From Linnemannia elongata (lineage: Eukaryota > Mortierellomycota > Mortierellomycetes > Mortierellales > Mortierellaceae), in NCBI GenBank assembly GCA_036320915.1, contig JAXBDG010000001.1, positions 372,001 to 436,000 on the forward strand: DNA of 64,000 nt. The letters run 5' to 3'. A model generated the notes under the pieces. The model was not told the DNA's origin and ran no database searches. It saw only the letters and a list, made by a program, of their open reading frames with translations. The position numbers and the translations under genes are program-made. Shown here piece by piece: positions 1-11,409 of the stretch. The stretch's first letter is position 1. Each line of letters starts with the position of its first letter.

Positions 1-198
1 AGATGGTGTCGCGGTATCCATTGTAGACAGGGACACCATCATCATCGACCTCGGTCTTGTCGTCGTAAAGTGTGGGGTTGAAGGGATGGGCTCCTGGTGC
101 GGGGGCAACGGGAGAAGCAGAAGAGGTCATAGCAGCGGTAGCCTGAGGAGGAGGAGCGGCCTGGTGTTGGACCTGAAGAGGCTGAACTGGTGAAAGAG

Positions 199-235
<37 letters not shown>

Positions 236-1952
236 TTGCTGCTGTTGCTGGAGCTTCTGTTGTTGTTGACGCTGGAGGGCACGCTGCTGCTGTTCATACT
301 GGTGCTGCTGAACATCCAAGGGCTGCATCTCAATGGCACGGATCATGGGGCTTTGGCTACGGGGAGAAGGGCTCATCTGGTTCTGGTTCGGCAACTGGCG
401 ATGGGCCATCGAGGGCGAGTTCGATGCACTATGGTGAGCATGAGCCGCTGCGATACCTCCAGCTGCCGCAGCCATCAACTCACGGTCCTGGAAGGGGTTA
501 CCCTGTTGCTGTTGAAGAGGAGACCCGGGCATGTTGTTCTGGCGAGGACCGTTACTGTTCAAGGACCGGGACGAAGACGAGTGGTGAAGAGGTCCTCCGC
601 TGTGCATCATTGCATTCGAGTTGTTACGCTGAACCGGTCCATTACCTCCGCCATAGTTGTTGTTTCCTTGCATCATACGAGCCTGCTGGTTAGGATCATA
701 AGCCGACTCGAGTTCCGATTCAAAAGAGTCGCGGCTGCTCTGCTGGAAGGGGCTCTGTCCACGCTGCTGTTGCATTCCAGGATGACCGTTGGGCATTCCG
801 TAAGGCTGTTGTTGACGAGGAGGAGGTCCCTGGTTGAGTTGAGGGGGCATGTAGGGCTGGTGCTGATCGCGGGGGGAGAGGGATCGCGCCATTCCAGGAG
901 AATTAGGTCCACCGGGAGATCCTCTCATCGTCATCGAATCCTCAGAACCACCCTCAAAGGGGTTCCTGCCATTGCTGTTGTTTGGGCTGCCGGGGCTGCC
1001 GAGATGCTGCATCTGGTGTTGGGATCGAGGGCTTCCAAACTCGTTGCTATGGTTACGCTGAAATTCATTCGAACGATGGCCAGGGCCACCCAAAGGGATA
1101 GGAACCATTCCTCCATCATGTCCATGTCCAGGAGGTCCAGAAGGAGGAGGTCCAGAACGAGCAACAGGGCCAGATCCCCCTTGGGGCTCATGAATGCTCT
1201 CCTTGGTATCATTCAAACGAGTATGTTGAGTGCGTTCACGGACCAGACGGCGATGTCTGAAGAAGAAGATTGCGGCGATGAAGAGGAAGAAGGCAACGAC
1301 ACCTCCAATGATTCCGGCCAAGGCTCCACTCGAAAGTCCACCATTTCCTTCTTCCTTGTTCTCCCCGTTAGAGCCGGGGGTGCCTGTTGTAGATGGGAGG
1401 GTGACGGAGATCCCGGTGGAGGTGGGGGCGCGTGTTGCTGAGGTGGTTGGGACCACGAGGCCGGATATGTTGAATTGTCCTGTGCTGATGCCCTTCATTT
1501 CGACGCTTCCAGTATAGTCGCAGAGGTAACTATGCTGTTTCGCCCATAAAGAAGACATCATCCGTTAATAAACCGAGTAAACTACATAACTTTCACTCTT
1601 TCAGCATTTAAAGCCTTCTTTTCTCTCCAGTTCAACTTACCTTTCCACCAGTAGCGTTAGTAGGAATATTAACCCGAATGGTCAACAACTCCTGCGCGAC
1701 ATTCGCCCGGATAAGATATGTTTGTCCTGATAAGGCACGGAGGACCAAGTTAAAGGGGGCAGTGTTGGCAACTGTGCCCACAGGTGGGGTCGTAATATTC
1801 CAGTTGAGGGTCATGGGGTCACCAGGATTGACATTGGGTAGCGTAGTCCTAGCGAACTCGATGTTGGCAGAGGCGGTGTTGGTCCAGGAGAGGGCCGACA
1901 TGGTGGCCAGCATGGCTACTGTGGCCAGCTTATTTGAAGAGAGTAGGTGCAT
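1..1952 (-). CDS. Secreted/single-pass membrane protein, Kre9/Knh-like ectodomain, Q/P-rich tail (3' end outside window)
   Basis: Two coding exons are visible: 1641-1952 and 1534 down to the window edge. The intron has donor AAG|GTAAGT and acceptor ACAG|CAT. The start at 1952 opens a signal peptide of about 29 residues (hydrophobic core, cut near TASA|NIEF). A beta-sandwich-like region follows, with the pattern of fungal Kre9/Knh or Ser-Thr-rich cell-wall proteins (PGDPMTLNWNITTPP, then TYLIRANVAQELLTIRVNIP). A Ser/Thr stalk leads to one membrane helix (ALAGIIGGVVAFFLFIAAIF) and a basic stop-transfer RHRR. The cytoplasmic tail is long, disordered and rich in Gly, Pro, Ser and Gln, with a poly-Gln tract encoded at 200-255. 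It is still open at base 1, so the C-terminus is missing. A cell-surface or wall-sensing role is inference; the ectodomain assignment is moderate and the topology is clear. Confidence 0.7.
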
Positions 1953-4900
1953 CGTGTGTGTGTGCTGCTTGTGGGTGAGCGGAGGTAGGTTCTAGATTGT
2001 CACTCCCTTTCTACTCGGGTTCTAGGGCGGTCTGTTATGATAGGAAACATTAAAATGGAGATGGGTTAGAGGGGATCAAGGTACTGTACAGAGTGATCTA
2101 ACACACACACGTTCACTCGCTCCTATTGTTCTTTCCTCTCCAACTCAAAATGATGCTCTTTGTCTTCTTCTCTTGCTGTTAGGTTTGCTCTGAGCTCTCA
2201 AGGGAACAACTCTCACGGAACATCGCAACCACCAACAGAGGAGTTGAGAAAAGGGTATGAGCATCGATAGGGGATCGATGGTAAAAACAAAACGAACAAA
2301 GAGAGGGAGGGGTCAACCGTTGCAGTAGTCATCTTGCTGTGGTCGAACTTCCTTCCCTTCTGCAATAGGTGTGACAAAATGAAATCGATGGGACAGGAGA
2401 TACAAATTGAACAATACTTCCACTCGTTCTTTGTTCTCGTTCTTTGTCTGCCACCAAACGCCCTTCATCGATTGGTTCTTTTCTTTCTTTTCATCCTTTT
2501 CCTTTAGTGTCAGGGGTTCGTGTGTAAGCAAATTAACTACCCTGCATCCTTCTCATCCTTCGATACAACTCATTCCATCCTCCCTTTCATATATTATCTT
2601 CACTTTGTCTCGAGTGCTGCCAAAAACCAATTTGACGGTCTGACACTCTCCCTTCTTCGTCATAAGACCCAGAAACGAAAGGGTTTGCGCCAGCCAGAAG
2701 TAAAGCTTTCATTATAGGAGAGTGTTTGTGTCCCATTGCCCAACAATAAAAGCGTGAGATTGAGAGCATTGTATGTGGTCGGGTTGGGTGCGTGTGTGGG
2801 CGTTATGTGTGCTCAATACTGCCGTTGTGGTTTTTGTTGTTGTTGACATTGTTATTGTTTATCCACCGTTGAGTGGGTTGGTCGAGGGGGGGACAATATG
2901 AGCACCCATAACGTCCTTTTCACTCATAGTTTTGCATTTTCAACTCGAGAGAAACGTTGATTGTAGGTGGTTACTGTTGTCGTTGTCCATCTTTAACTGC
3001 CATTGCTCTCTCTCTCTCTGCCTCATCGACCTTCCCCTCGTGTCAACGTTGTTCCTTCACCGAAAGAGGGTGAAGGCACAGAGTCCAAAATAAAATGAAA
3101 GCTCTTTTTTTTTTTTTTTTTTTTTCCCGCTAGTGCTAATTATCCGTGTTGTTATTGTTGCGTGGTTGCCTTGATGGTGATAGTGAAGGAAGGAGGGGGT
3201 ACCTTAGGCTGCTTAGGGTGTGCCCCTTGAATGGTGTATCGTTGCAAGTAAGAGAGGGGTGAGGTGTTGTCGAGGAGGAGAGGTGTCGCTTGCTGAAGGG
3301 TAGTAGGTACCGAGTGTAGTTTGGGGAGAAGAGAGAGTAGGGAGGGTGAGTGGTGGATGATGATGCAGTTGATGCTAGTGAAGGAGTTCTTGCTGGATAG
3401 AAGGGGATAAGAAGATAGTCCGAGCAATAATGATAGTATGTGGTGTGTCCAGGAAGGAAGGGAAGGGGGAATGATGGGTGAAGAGGAAAGGAAAAAGAAA
3501 AGGAAAAGAGAGGAAGAGAGGGAAGAAATGAAGAAGAAAGAAAGAAAAAAAAAGGTGAGCGATGGAGTGAGTGTTAGAGAGGATAAACCTTCAAAGTTTC
3601 TTGTTGTTGTGTTGTTAAACCAAAAAAAACACCGCTGAAATGAATCTCCAGGGGAGCCTTGCTTCTCTTTCAATTATCTCCATCGGTCTGTCGGGCTACC
3701 ATGTCTTTCTACTATTCAGTATATGTGAGCAAGCAGTTCATCCATTCATTCGCTCTCTCTGCTCCTAAAAAGGTCTGTCTTTAGCAATATGTAGTCTAGT
3801 TTCTGGCTCCCATCCAAAGGGATCATTCAAGGCGAAGGACCTGACTCTGACCAGAATGGTTTTAGTATACTGGGGTCTCTCTAAAATAACCGCCATTCTA
3901 TGCAATATTACTAGACCCTTTTAGCGTGTGTTTGTTTCGAATTCAAGGAAGATTCATCTCTCTTTCTCTTCCAACTTCTTACAACCTAGAATCGCAAGCG
4001 TGCTCTTCGTTTTTGAATGGACAACAAACCTTTTATCCTATCTCTCTCTTTCCCTTGTCCTACTTGCACTGTGGCTAAATCCTTGGGCATGCGCCAGTCC
4101 ACTCCATTTTACCCTGTCGCTCTACAATCCTGGGGCGTTTGCCTAATAAAACAACATATTTATTTCATTTTCCGGGGCACTCACAGCCCGAAAAAACTAA
4201 GGCTGTCGCTGCCCTCCTCCCCTCACGTCTCCATTGAGTCTGTGCGACTAGGGAGGAAGAGAGAAATATTACATTCATGGTGCTGGGCGGTGGGCGTACA
4301 ATCAAATCAATGGTTGCACCATTTTTCATAACTTCAGTAATTTCTCGTGGGCGTCGAGCAAAGAATAAATAATACTTTTCACTCTGTAATATTGCCTGTA
4401 TTTTTTTTTTCTGTTTGTTGTCGTCTGAGTGTCAACAACTGTGCTCACTACTTGGGCTACATACCTCTGTCACTGCCCCCGCCGGTCCCTATTTATCTAC
4501 ATTCCTCTCTTCCCTTACTCTTCATAAATGAATACTCTTGCCAGTCAAGTTGGAGAATGCCCTTGGAATAGGGTTCAATCGAGCTGATGACATAGGTGAG
4601 AGACACAAAAATACGAGCTTAACAAGCGAGCAAAGAAAGCAAGGAAGACGTCAGAGGTGAATGAGCCCATTAGTGCAAGCGATAGTCACAGAGGAACGAA
4701 AGAAGAGCTTTTTCCAGGTCTCCGGGATGGACTGATGGTCAAGAGATGAAGGTGAATGTGTGGAACACCCTTCATGGACAGGACGAGTGATAATCCCACC
4801 ACTCAGTCTTCGTGGGTCAGAGTAGTAAAATTAACTTTGTATATGCGCCCCTGACCTGATTTGCTGCGATTCATTTTCATCAAACCCAGATCCTATTTCT

Positions 4901-6002
4901 GATCTTTGATCCACTGCTCAAGAAAAAAATAAAGGAGGTGACACAGTACGTGAGATGGTTAAAAAAAGGCAGTGGTGTGACAGGAACATCTATTTTTTTT
5001 TCTTTTCTTGAGCTGCTGCCACCGTACGGTGATGCATCATGATTTGCTCTTCATGTAGATGACGATGGTACTTCGCCTACTACACACCATGCCAAAGTCA
5101 TAAAAGCCAGGGCAAGCGGTTTGCTCATCCACTCAAGGGCTGTCTAAGAGAGCAATTCCAAGCAACGCCCAAACGTCTATTTATTTCATATTTCATACTC
5201 GAGAGGACCCTTACACCAAACATTTCAAAAGACAAGGCATGGACCCAACAGTGCGCCGATCATCCCTCTTTCGATCAAACTCCTGGGAAGTCAAACAGCT
5301 GAAGGGATACAAACATGATGCATGTCGTAGGACCTTCTCTAGTCACTATGCCGCCATGGCATGGGATAGCAGGTGTAAAATAAATACTGGCCTTCTGTCT
5401 AACTTCTTGTTGTTGTCAACATGTAGAATGTAGAATGTAGCCTTGGCCATAATGTTCGTGATGCAAGTGTCACAGGCACAAATTAGGTTTTGACCAGTTC
5501 GACGCGTGCCAATTCGAGCACTTGCTGTTGGAAGGCAGAGTTAGGTGAGGCAAACCGCATCTTCTTCGCCATAGTTTATCTCTTTCTTGGCCGACCAATT
5601 CTTCATCTGTCACTAGTCCATCCACGGTGACTTAGGCTGGATCAACTTGCTTGAGACCATCACATACTCAGTTCTGCACCATTCACAACTCAGAGCATTT
5701 CCTATTTATTTGTTTGTTGGGTATCTTGCCATGATGAAGCAGTGCCAAGTTAGATGGATGCGTACAGATGAGAACACTTCTCTTTTTGTCCCATGGTAAA
5801 CATTCACTGCCACACGTTCTTTTTGTTTTTGTTTTTTTTTTTTTCTTATCCCCAACGGCTTGCATCTCTTCTCCTCCTATGACTCTCATTCCCTGCCATC
5901 TCACTTCTCCTCATCAACAGTTTGCATTCCTCCAACTCATTCCTTTTCACGCCTTTACGCGTTATTAACGGAAAACAACTTAACGTCAGAGCACCAACAA
6001 CA
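1953..6002. other. Long intergenic region, no gene recognised
   Basis: About 4 kb between two divergent genes. It holds CT-rich stretches (2400-2600, 3000-3070), a T run (3105-3126) and a purine-rich block (3480-3560) that produces a long but compositionally biased minus-strand reading frame. I see no conserved protein motif, tRNA or repeat array. It presumably contains the promoters of both flanking genes. Confidence 0.5.
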
Positions 6003-6294
6003 GGTATGCGTCTTTCCCTCTAATGCCTCCCATAACAGCGCGTTGTGTATCCCAACAAATACTAATATTCTCTCATGCCCAATTTAGGCGCCTGACCTTT
6101 ACCAAGGAAGACTTCACCAGGCTCGCTGCTACAGGCTTCCGGAACCCACGTCTCTCATACCTCCGCTCCAAGGATAACAGCTACTACTCCTCGGTATGTT
6201 CAATCAAGGCTATTTGGGCGTGTGATTCGATACTCCTGCCTTTGGACCTCCCTTTCTAACAACGATACTTTCTCCCCTCATAGTCTCTGCAAAC
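6003..6294 (+). promoter_or_regulatory. Spliced 5' leader of the STAND NTPase gene
   Basis: Two good introns lie just upstream of the start codon. One has donor CAG|GTATGC after 6003 and acceptor TTTAG before 6088. The other has donor TCG|GTATGT after 6193 and acceptor CATAG before 6284. The internal leader exon 6088-6193 has a codon-like open frame, but joined to the next exon it stops just after the junction, so I read it as untranslated leader. An alternative coding first exon in another frame cannot be excluded without transcripts. Confidence 0.45.
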
Positions 6295-9200
6295 ATGTTA
6301 ACGACTTCGAAACCGCTTTCGTCAGCCCCCAAGGTCGAGGATCAACCCTCTAAACTTCCAGTCTCTGGTGGGCTCGAGACCAAGACACTGCCCAGCTTGC
6401 CACCAACTGCTTCACAGGTCATTTCATTGTATTTCTCAGAGAATATCGCCGCTCCCCTGTTACCCTTTGCACTGCCACAGTCCGACCTGTCCCATCTCGA
6501 GACTACTACACAACTGGCATACTGCAATAATTTACTCCGCGCTCATCTGACCTCTCCCTCGTTCCTCGCGAGCATCAAGGCATCCCTAACCACCTCCCAG
6601 CAAGCATCGGTAGATGCCATCCTTCAGGACGAGGAGGAGCAGAGCCGAGTCCGATGGTTGACTACCAGGGTCGTCGAGGAGTTTGCGGCAGACGCACTCA
6701 AGACCTCGGCCAAGATCTCGGAGGTCTTGCTTCTTGGGCCGTACCTCGACCAAGAATACCACCGCAAGCTGCTCAACGTCTTTATCGACGAGTTCCAGAA
6801 TGCGACCTTGCTGGATGTTGATGTACTCCAAGGTTTGGTGCAGCTTGTGAAGTGGGCACCGTCTGATTATCTCCTTCCTGATGACTTTGTCAAGATCCTG
6901 GGGATCCTTCGAACACACCTCCAGGATATCCACAAGCAGGAGGCCAAGCATCTATACCATTTGACTCTGGCCCTCGCTAGTCTCCTCGATGCCATGGTCG
7001 AAGGCAAGGTCAAAGATCTGAGTCGAGTCGTGGACCAAGAACCCCTGGCAGCACTCCTGGGCGGATTATCGAGCAACTCTGACCTCTACCTCAAGCACCA
7101 GGCTGTCTACGCCTTGCAAGGACTGCTCCATGTTCCGAATGACGAGTCGCGTCGGCAGTTTGTGTTGCGGCATGCTGGAAACATTGCTATGGGTCTTATT
7201 GGAGTCGCAAGCGTTTGTAATCTTGATGTCGACGGGTTCTCAGATGGCCTTGGACAGCTTAAAGACGCCGCCAAGAGTGTCTTCGAGGTCGGGTCCCAGG
7301 TTATCGGTGGCGCACAGGCGGTATACACGAGCGGGCAGGGACTTTTGGACAGTTTGAAAGGCGGCGCGCAGTCTGGTGGAAGGAAACTGTGGTACCCTGC
7401 GTTGCGCGAGGCACAGGAACATGTCAGGAACGGTCGCCTGGCGGATTTCAATCGTTTGGTTCTGAAGGCTCCTTGCCAGCGCGATGTCGAGTTCCTGAGG
7501 GGTGTGTGCCAGCTGCTGGGAGAGATTGCCATTGATCTTCTCTGGGATATTGTCATCCGCCAACACGCCGTCGGCTTTCTTGGGGAACTGTACAGAAACG
7601 ATACTATCCGTGACCCTGACGAGGATGTCGACAGATGGATTTTGAATATCCTCCGCCAGGTCGTAGCTTTACCAGACGCTGCGGTTTCAGAACACGCCCA
7701 GTCACTGCTCCGATGCCTGGAAAAGGAAGGCAACTCTAACAAGCAAGCCGTCTACCGCGATGTTCTGGCAGGACCTATCAACTTTTACCCTCTCAAGGTC
7801 CAGCTCTCGTCCTCGTCATCATCGTCACTACTCGAGAGAGTCCAGGCCGTCCCCGCTGTCAATCATGACATTTACGTCTTGAAGCTCCAGCGACTGAGAG
7901 AGCGAGTTAATGCCGTCTATATCTCACCGCAGGCCAAGCCCAGCCACAAATCCGACGACAACACTCTTTTCCCGCTCATGGAGAAGGTGCAGGAGTTCCT
8001 GGCCAGCCATCGAACGGTGCTGTTGTTGCTTGGAGATTCCGGAGCTGGTAAATCAACATTCAACTTGCAACTGGAGCGCACTCTCTGGAACAGCTACAAA
8101 GCCTATGGACGCATTCCGCTTTACATCAACCTCCCGACCATCGATGACCCAGCTCACGATCTTATCGAGAAGCAGTTGACCTATTACAACTTTTCGGAGG
8201 ACCAGATTCGCGAGCTCAAGCTGCATCGGGAGTTCGTTCTCATCTGTGACGGATACGATGAGAGTCAGCTCAAGACAAACCTGTACACCACCAACCAGTT
8301 CAACCAGCCAGGACAGTGGAAGGTCAAGGTTGTGATAAGCTGTCGTAGCCAGTACCTGGGCGCCGACTATCGGTCCCGGTTCCAGCCCCAATCAACAGAT
8401 CGCTATGCTCGCTCCACACCCGATCTTTTGCTAGAGGCTGTCATTGCGCCGTTCTCGAGGTTCCAGATCGAGCAGTATGTCGAACAGTATGTCAAGAGCC
8501 AGTCCGCAGCGCCGATCACCGTCCAGGACAGACCGGCATGGACCAAGGAGGACTACATGGAGACGTTGATCACTGTCCCCAAGCTGATCGAGTTGGTCTC
8601 GAACCCGTTCTTGCTGACCCTGTCTTTGGACGCCCTCCCAGAAGTCATTGATCTCAAGAAAGAGAACCTTTCGACCATCCGGATTACGCGTGTGCAGCTC
8701 TACGATGGCTTCGTCAAGCAGTGGCTCGGAGTCAACAAGGCACGATTGGAGAGCAACCCATTGACCGCAGCCGACCAAGAGGCGTTCGACTTGCTGGTGG
8801 AGGATGACTTTTTCTATCATGGCGTTGAGTTCCAAAAAAATCTCGCAGCGGCCATCTTCAAGCACCAGAAGAAAAAACCGGTCGTCCAGTATACCCACCT
8901 CCGTGACGTCAAGACATGGAAGGCTGAGTTCTTTCATTCCAGCGACAGTCAGATCAAGCTGCTGAGAGAGTCGAGTGCGATTACGCGGTCTGGTAACTTT
9001 TTCCGGTTCATCCACAAGTCGCTTCTGGAGTACTTTTATTCAAGAGTCGTCTACGATCCACTTGACTACGATGCCGATCCCAATGCTGACCCCGATACCT
9101 ATGGCGATGCCGGTCGACCACTTCCTTCTAACGACTATAAGGACAGGCTGTCACGCGGGGACATTATCGAGGAACCGTCGGTCATGCAGTTTCTGGCGGA

Positions 9201-11409
9201 GCGCGTGGACATGAACTCGCTTTTTAAGAAACAGCTTTTTGACGCCCTCGAGGAATCCAAGACGGATGTGAGAGCGAGCCAGGCGGCGGCGAATGCGTTC
9301 TCGATCTTGGTCAGGGCCGGAGTCCGGTTTAATGGTGCGAACCTCAGGGGCATAAGGGCTCCAAGAGCCGATCTTCGTGGAGCGCAGTTAGATTCAGCGA
9401 ACTTGCAGGAGGCGGATCTGACAGGCGTTAACCTTAGCAAGGCGTGGCTTCGACGTGCGAACCTCAGCAAGGCGCAGGTGGAGGGAGTGCAGTTTGGAGA
9501 GCTCCCGTATCTGAAGGTAGCCATGAAGGTTTCGAAATGTGAGTTCACGTCCGACGGGGCCCTTCTTGCTGTGTCGACAGAGGATGATACGATATGTGTT
9601 TATGCGACCAGTGGGTGGGAACAAGTTGCTGAGTATTCTGGAAGATCCGCTATGGCTGTGTCGCCGACCGCTCGAGAGCTGGCTTGGGGGAGCTTTGGTG
9701 GCACGGTCGAGGTGGGCAACATCCTGACAGGCGAATCTAGGATGATCCTGCGTGGTCACGCTGCCGTGGTCAAATGTATTTCGTATTCGCGAGATGGGAC
9801 CTTGATTGCTACTGGGAGTAAGGATACTACGATCCGGATCTGGTCGGCCGAGTCTGGTGAGACCTTGTGCGTGTTGAAAGAGCATCAAGATGTTGTGCAC
9901 TGTGTACGCTTCTCGCCTCAGGGCAATCAACTTTTATCCGCAAGCCAGGACACTACGGTGCGGAGTTGGAACGTCAAGACTGGAGAACACCTCAGGATTA
10001 TCAGAACCCATGACAAACCCATGTTCACAGTGGCCTATTCTCCTGATGGCCGCCAGCTTGCCACCAGTGGTGATGATACGTGCATTCGAATCTGGGACGC
10101 CGATACAGGGGATTGGCTCCGCACGCTCGTAGGGCACATTTTGACGGTTTTCGACCTGTCATATTCGCCTGACAGCAACCAGCTCGCCTCCTGTGACAGG
10201 GACAGTAGCGTCCGTTTGTGGAACGTCCACACTGGTGAGTGTCTGAACACGCTTTCGGGACATCGATATCTAGTCAGCACTGTTGTGTATTCACCTTGCG
10301 GTGGCTTTATTGCCTCAGGGGCCTGGGATGGGAAGGTGCGGCTTTGGAAGGCTGATGAGGCGGCGATGTCGGATGCTATTTCCGATGGGCAGTTCGATAC
10401 TGCGCTCTGTGTCGATATTTCTCAGGACGGAAAGACTATTGTCACGGGCCATGAGGATAACACAGTCCAGTTCAGGGACATTTTGACCGGCGAGCCGAAA
10501 GCGATCCTGAAGGGTCATACGGCTCGACCTGTCGATGTTCTGTATTCACCGTGCTTCAAGTGGATTGCCTCTGGCGACCGCGACGGTGCCGTGCGACTCT
10601 GGTCTGCCAAGACAGGAGAGTCTCTGCAGGTCCTTGAGGGTCACACTCGGACCATCTGGGCCCTTGCTTTCTCTCCTGACAGCGCCTGGATCGCATCAGC
10701 GAGTGAGGACACGACTGCTCGAGTCTGGGCTACTGAGACCGGCGAACTCAAGCTCCTTCTCGATGGCCACAGGGATCAAGTCGCAGACATCACATTCTCC
10801 CCCGCCGGTGATCGGATTGCTACCTGCAGCAACGATTGTACCGCTCGTGTTTGGTGCTTCAAGACTGGGACCCAACTCTATTTTCTCCAACACGACGACT
10901 TCGTCCTACAAGTATTTTACTCACCCAATGGACAGGACCTCTTCACTGTCCAAGACGAGGAAGTGATCCCTTGGTGTTGGAACCCCCTGACGGCCGAGCG
11001 GATCCCGATCTCTCCTCGATTCAACCAGATCGGCAACGGAGGCATTACCTGGGCAGTGTCGCCTGATGGTCGGTTCCTGGCGGGGGGGCGGCCTGATGGC
11101 GTGATGGGATTGTGGGTCTCTTGGTCAGGGACCTTTTACGAAGTGCTTCGGACTTTTGTCGGACTGGTACTCAAGTTCCGGTGGAGACAGACGACTGATG
11201 ATGATGGTTGGTTATGCTTGTCGACGCTGTTTGCGGGTGCGTTAAAGTTCTGGAAGGTGGTCGAGAGGGGAAGGACAATTGAGTTGCAGTTGGTTTCGAA
11301 TGTGGGAGCTAATGTGCTTTCGTTGGAGGAGATTAATTTGTCAGATGCTGTTGGGCTGAGTCCTGGAAACAACGGTTTAGTCACGCAGCGGGTCAAGGCA
11401 GTCTCCTAA
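6295..11409 (+). CDS. STAND NTPase (NLR-like): helical N-terminus, NACHT, pentapeptide repeats, WD40 repeats
   Basis: Intronless coding region of 1704 aa. Residues 1-520 are helical, HEAT/ARM-like. A NACHT-type NTPase follows: Walker A GDSGAGKS near residue 580, Walker B-like LICDGYDES near 650, then a winged-helix-like region ending in FRFIHKSLLEYFYSR. Residues ~1012-1070 are pentapeptide repeats (ANLRG, ADLRG, ANLQE, ADLTG, VNLSK). Residues ~1080-1640 form about 14 WD40 units, enough for two seven-bladed propellers. Proteins of this layout are fungal NLR-like receptors or scaffolds in self/non-self recognition and regulated cell death; the ligand cannot be read from sequence. The WD units are well diverged from one another, unlike the near-identical hypervariable repeats of het-e type genes. 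A decayed, internally deleted relative lies at 40.5-40.8 kb. Start chosen after leader-intron acceptor CATAG. Confidence 0.9.
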   Translation: MLTTSKPLSSAPKVEDQPSKLPVSGGLETKTLPSLPPTASQVISLYFSENIAAPLLPFALPQSDLSHLETTTQLAYCNNLLRAHLTSPSFLASIKASLTTSQQASVDAILQDEEEQSRVRWLTTRVVEEFAADALKTSAKISEVLLLGPYLDQEYHRKLLNVFIDEFQNATLLDVDVLQGLVQLVKWAPSDYLLPDDFVKILGILRTHLQDIHKQEAKHLYHLTLALASLLDAMVEGKVKDLSRVVDQEPLAALLGGLSSNSDLYLKHQAVYALQGLLHVPNDESRRQFVLRHAGNIAMGLIGVASVCNLDVDGFSDGLGQLKDAAKSVFEVGSQVIGGAQAVYTSGQGLLDSLKGGAQSGGRKLWYPALREAQEHVRNGRLADFNRLVLKAPCQRDVEFLRGVCQLLGEIAIDLLWDIVIRQHAVGFLGELYRNDTIRDPDEDVDRWILNILRQVVALPDAAVSEHAQSLLRCLEKEGNSNKQAVYRDVLAGPINFYPLKVQLSSSSSSSLLERVQAVPAVNHDIYVLKLQRLRERVNAVYISPQAKPSHKSDDNTLFPLMEKVQEFLASHRTVLLLLGDSGAGKSTFNLQLERTLWNSYKAYGRIPLYINLPTIDDPAHDLIEKQLTYYNFSEDQIRELKLHREFVLICDGYDESQLKTNLYTTNQFNQPGQWKVKVVISCRSQYLGADYRSRFQPQSTDRYARSTPDLLLEAVIAPFSRFQIEQYVEQYVKSQSAAPITVQDRPAWTKEDYMETLITVPKLIELVSNPFLLTLSLDALPEVIDLKKENLSTIRITRVQLYDGFVKQWLGVNKARLESNPLTAADQEAFDLLVEDDFFYHGVEFQKNLAAAIFKHQKKKPVVQYTHLRDVKTWKAEFFHSSDSQIKLLRESSAITRSGNFFRFIHKSLLEYFYSRVVYDPLDYDADPNADPDTYGDAGRPLPSNDYKDRLSRGDIIEEPSVMQFLAERVDMNSLFKKQLFDALEESKTDVRASQAAANAFSILVRAGVRFNGANLRGIRAPRADLRGAQLDSANLQEADLTGVNLSKAWLRRANLSKAQVEGVQFGELPYLKVAMKVSKCEFTSDGALLAVSTEDDTICVYATSGWEQVAEYSGRSAMAVSPTARELAWGSFGGTVEVGNILTGESRMILRGHAAVVKCISYSRDGTLIATGSKDTTIRIWSAESGETLCVLKEHQDVVHCVRFSPQGNQLLSASQDTTVRSWNVKTGEHLRIIRTHDKPMFTVAYSPDGRQLATSGDDTCIRIWDADTGDWLRTLVGHILTVFDLSYSPDSNQLASCDRDSSVRLWNVHTGECLNTLSGHRYLVSTVVYSPCGGFIASGAWDGKVRLWKADEAAMSDAISDGQFDTALCVDISQDGKTIVTGHEDNTVQFRDILTGEPKAILKGHTARPVDVLYSPCFKWIASGDRDGAVRLWSAKTGESLQVLEGHTRTIWALAFSPDSAWIASASEDTTARVWATETGELKLLLDGHRDQVADITFSPAGDRIATCSNDCTARVWCFKTGTQLYFLQHDDFVLQVFYSPNGQDLFTVQDEEVIPWCWNPLTAERIPISPRFNQIGNGGITWAVSPDGRFLAGGRPDGVMGLWVSWSGTFYEVLRTFVGLVLKFRWRQTTDDDGWLCLSTLFAGALKFWKVVERGRTIELQLVSNVGANVLSLEEINLSDAVGLSPGNNGLVTQRVKAVS

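Noticed and set aside
200..1441. Long plus-strand Leu/Arg-rich frame
   Set aside because: It is the antisense shadow of the Gln/Pro-rich tail encoded on the minus strand.
3152..3673. 173-codon Ser/Leu/Phe-rich minus-strand frame
   Set aside because: Purely compositional (purine-rich block on the plus strand); no domain, no splice or conservation signal.
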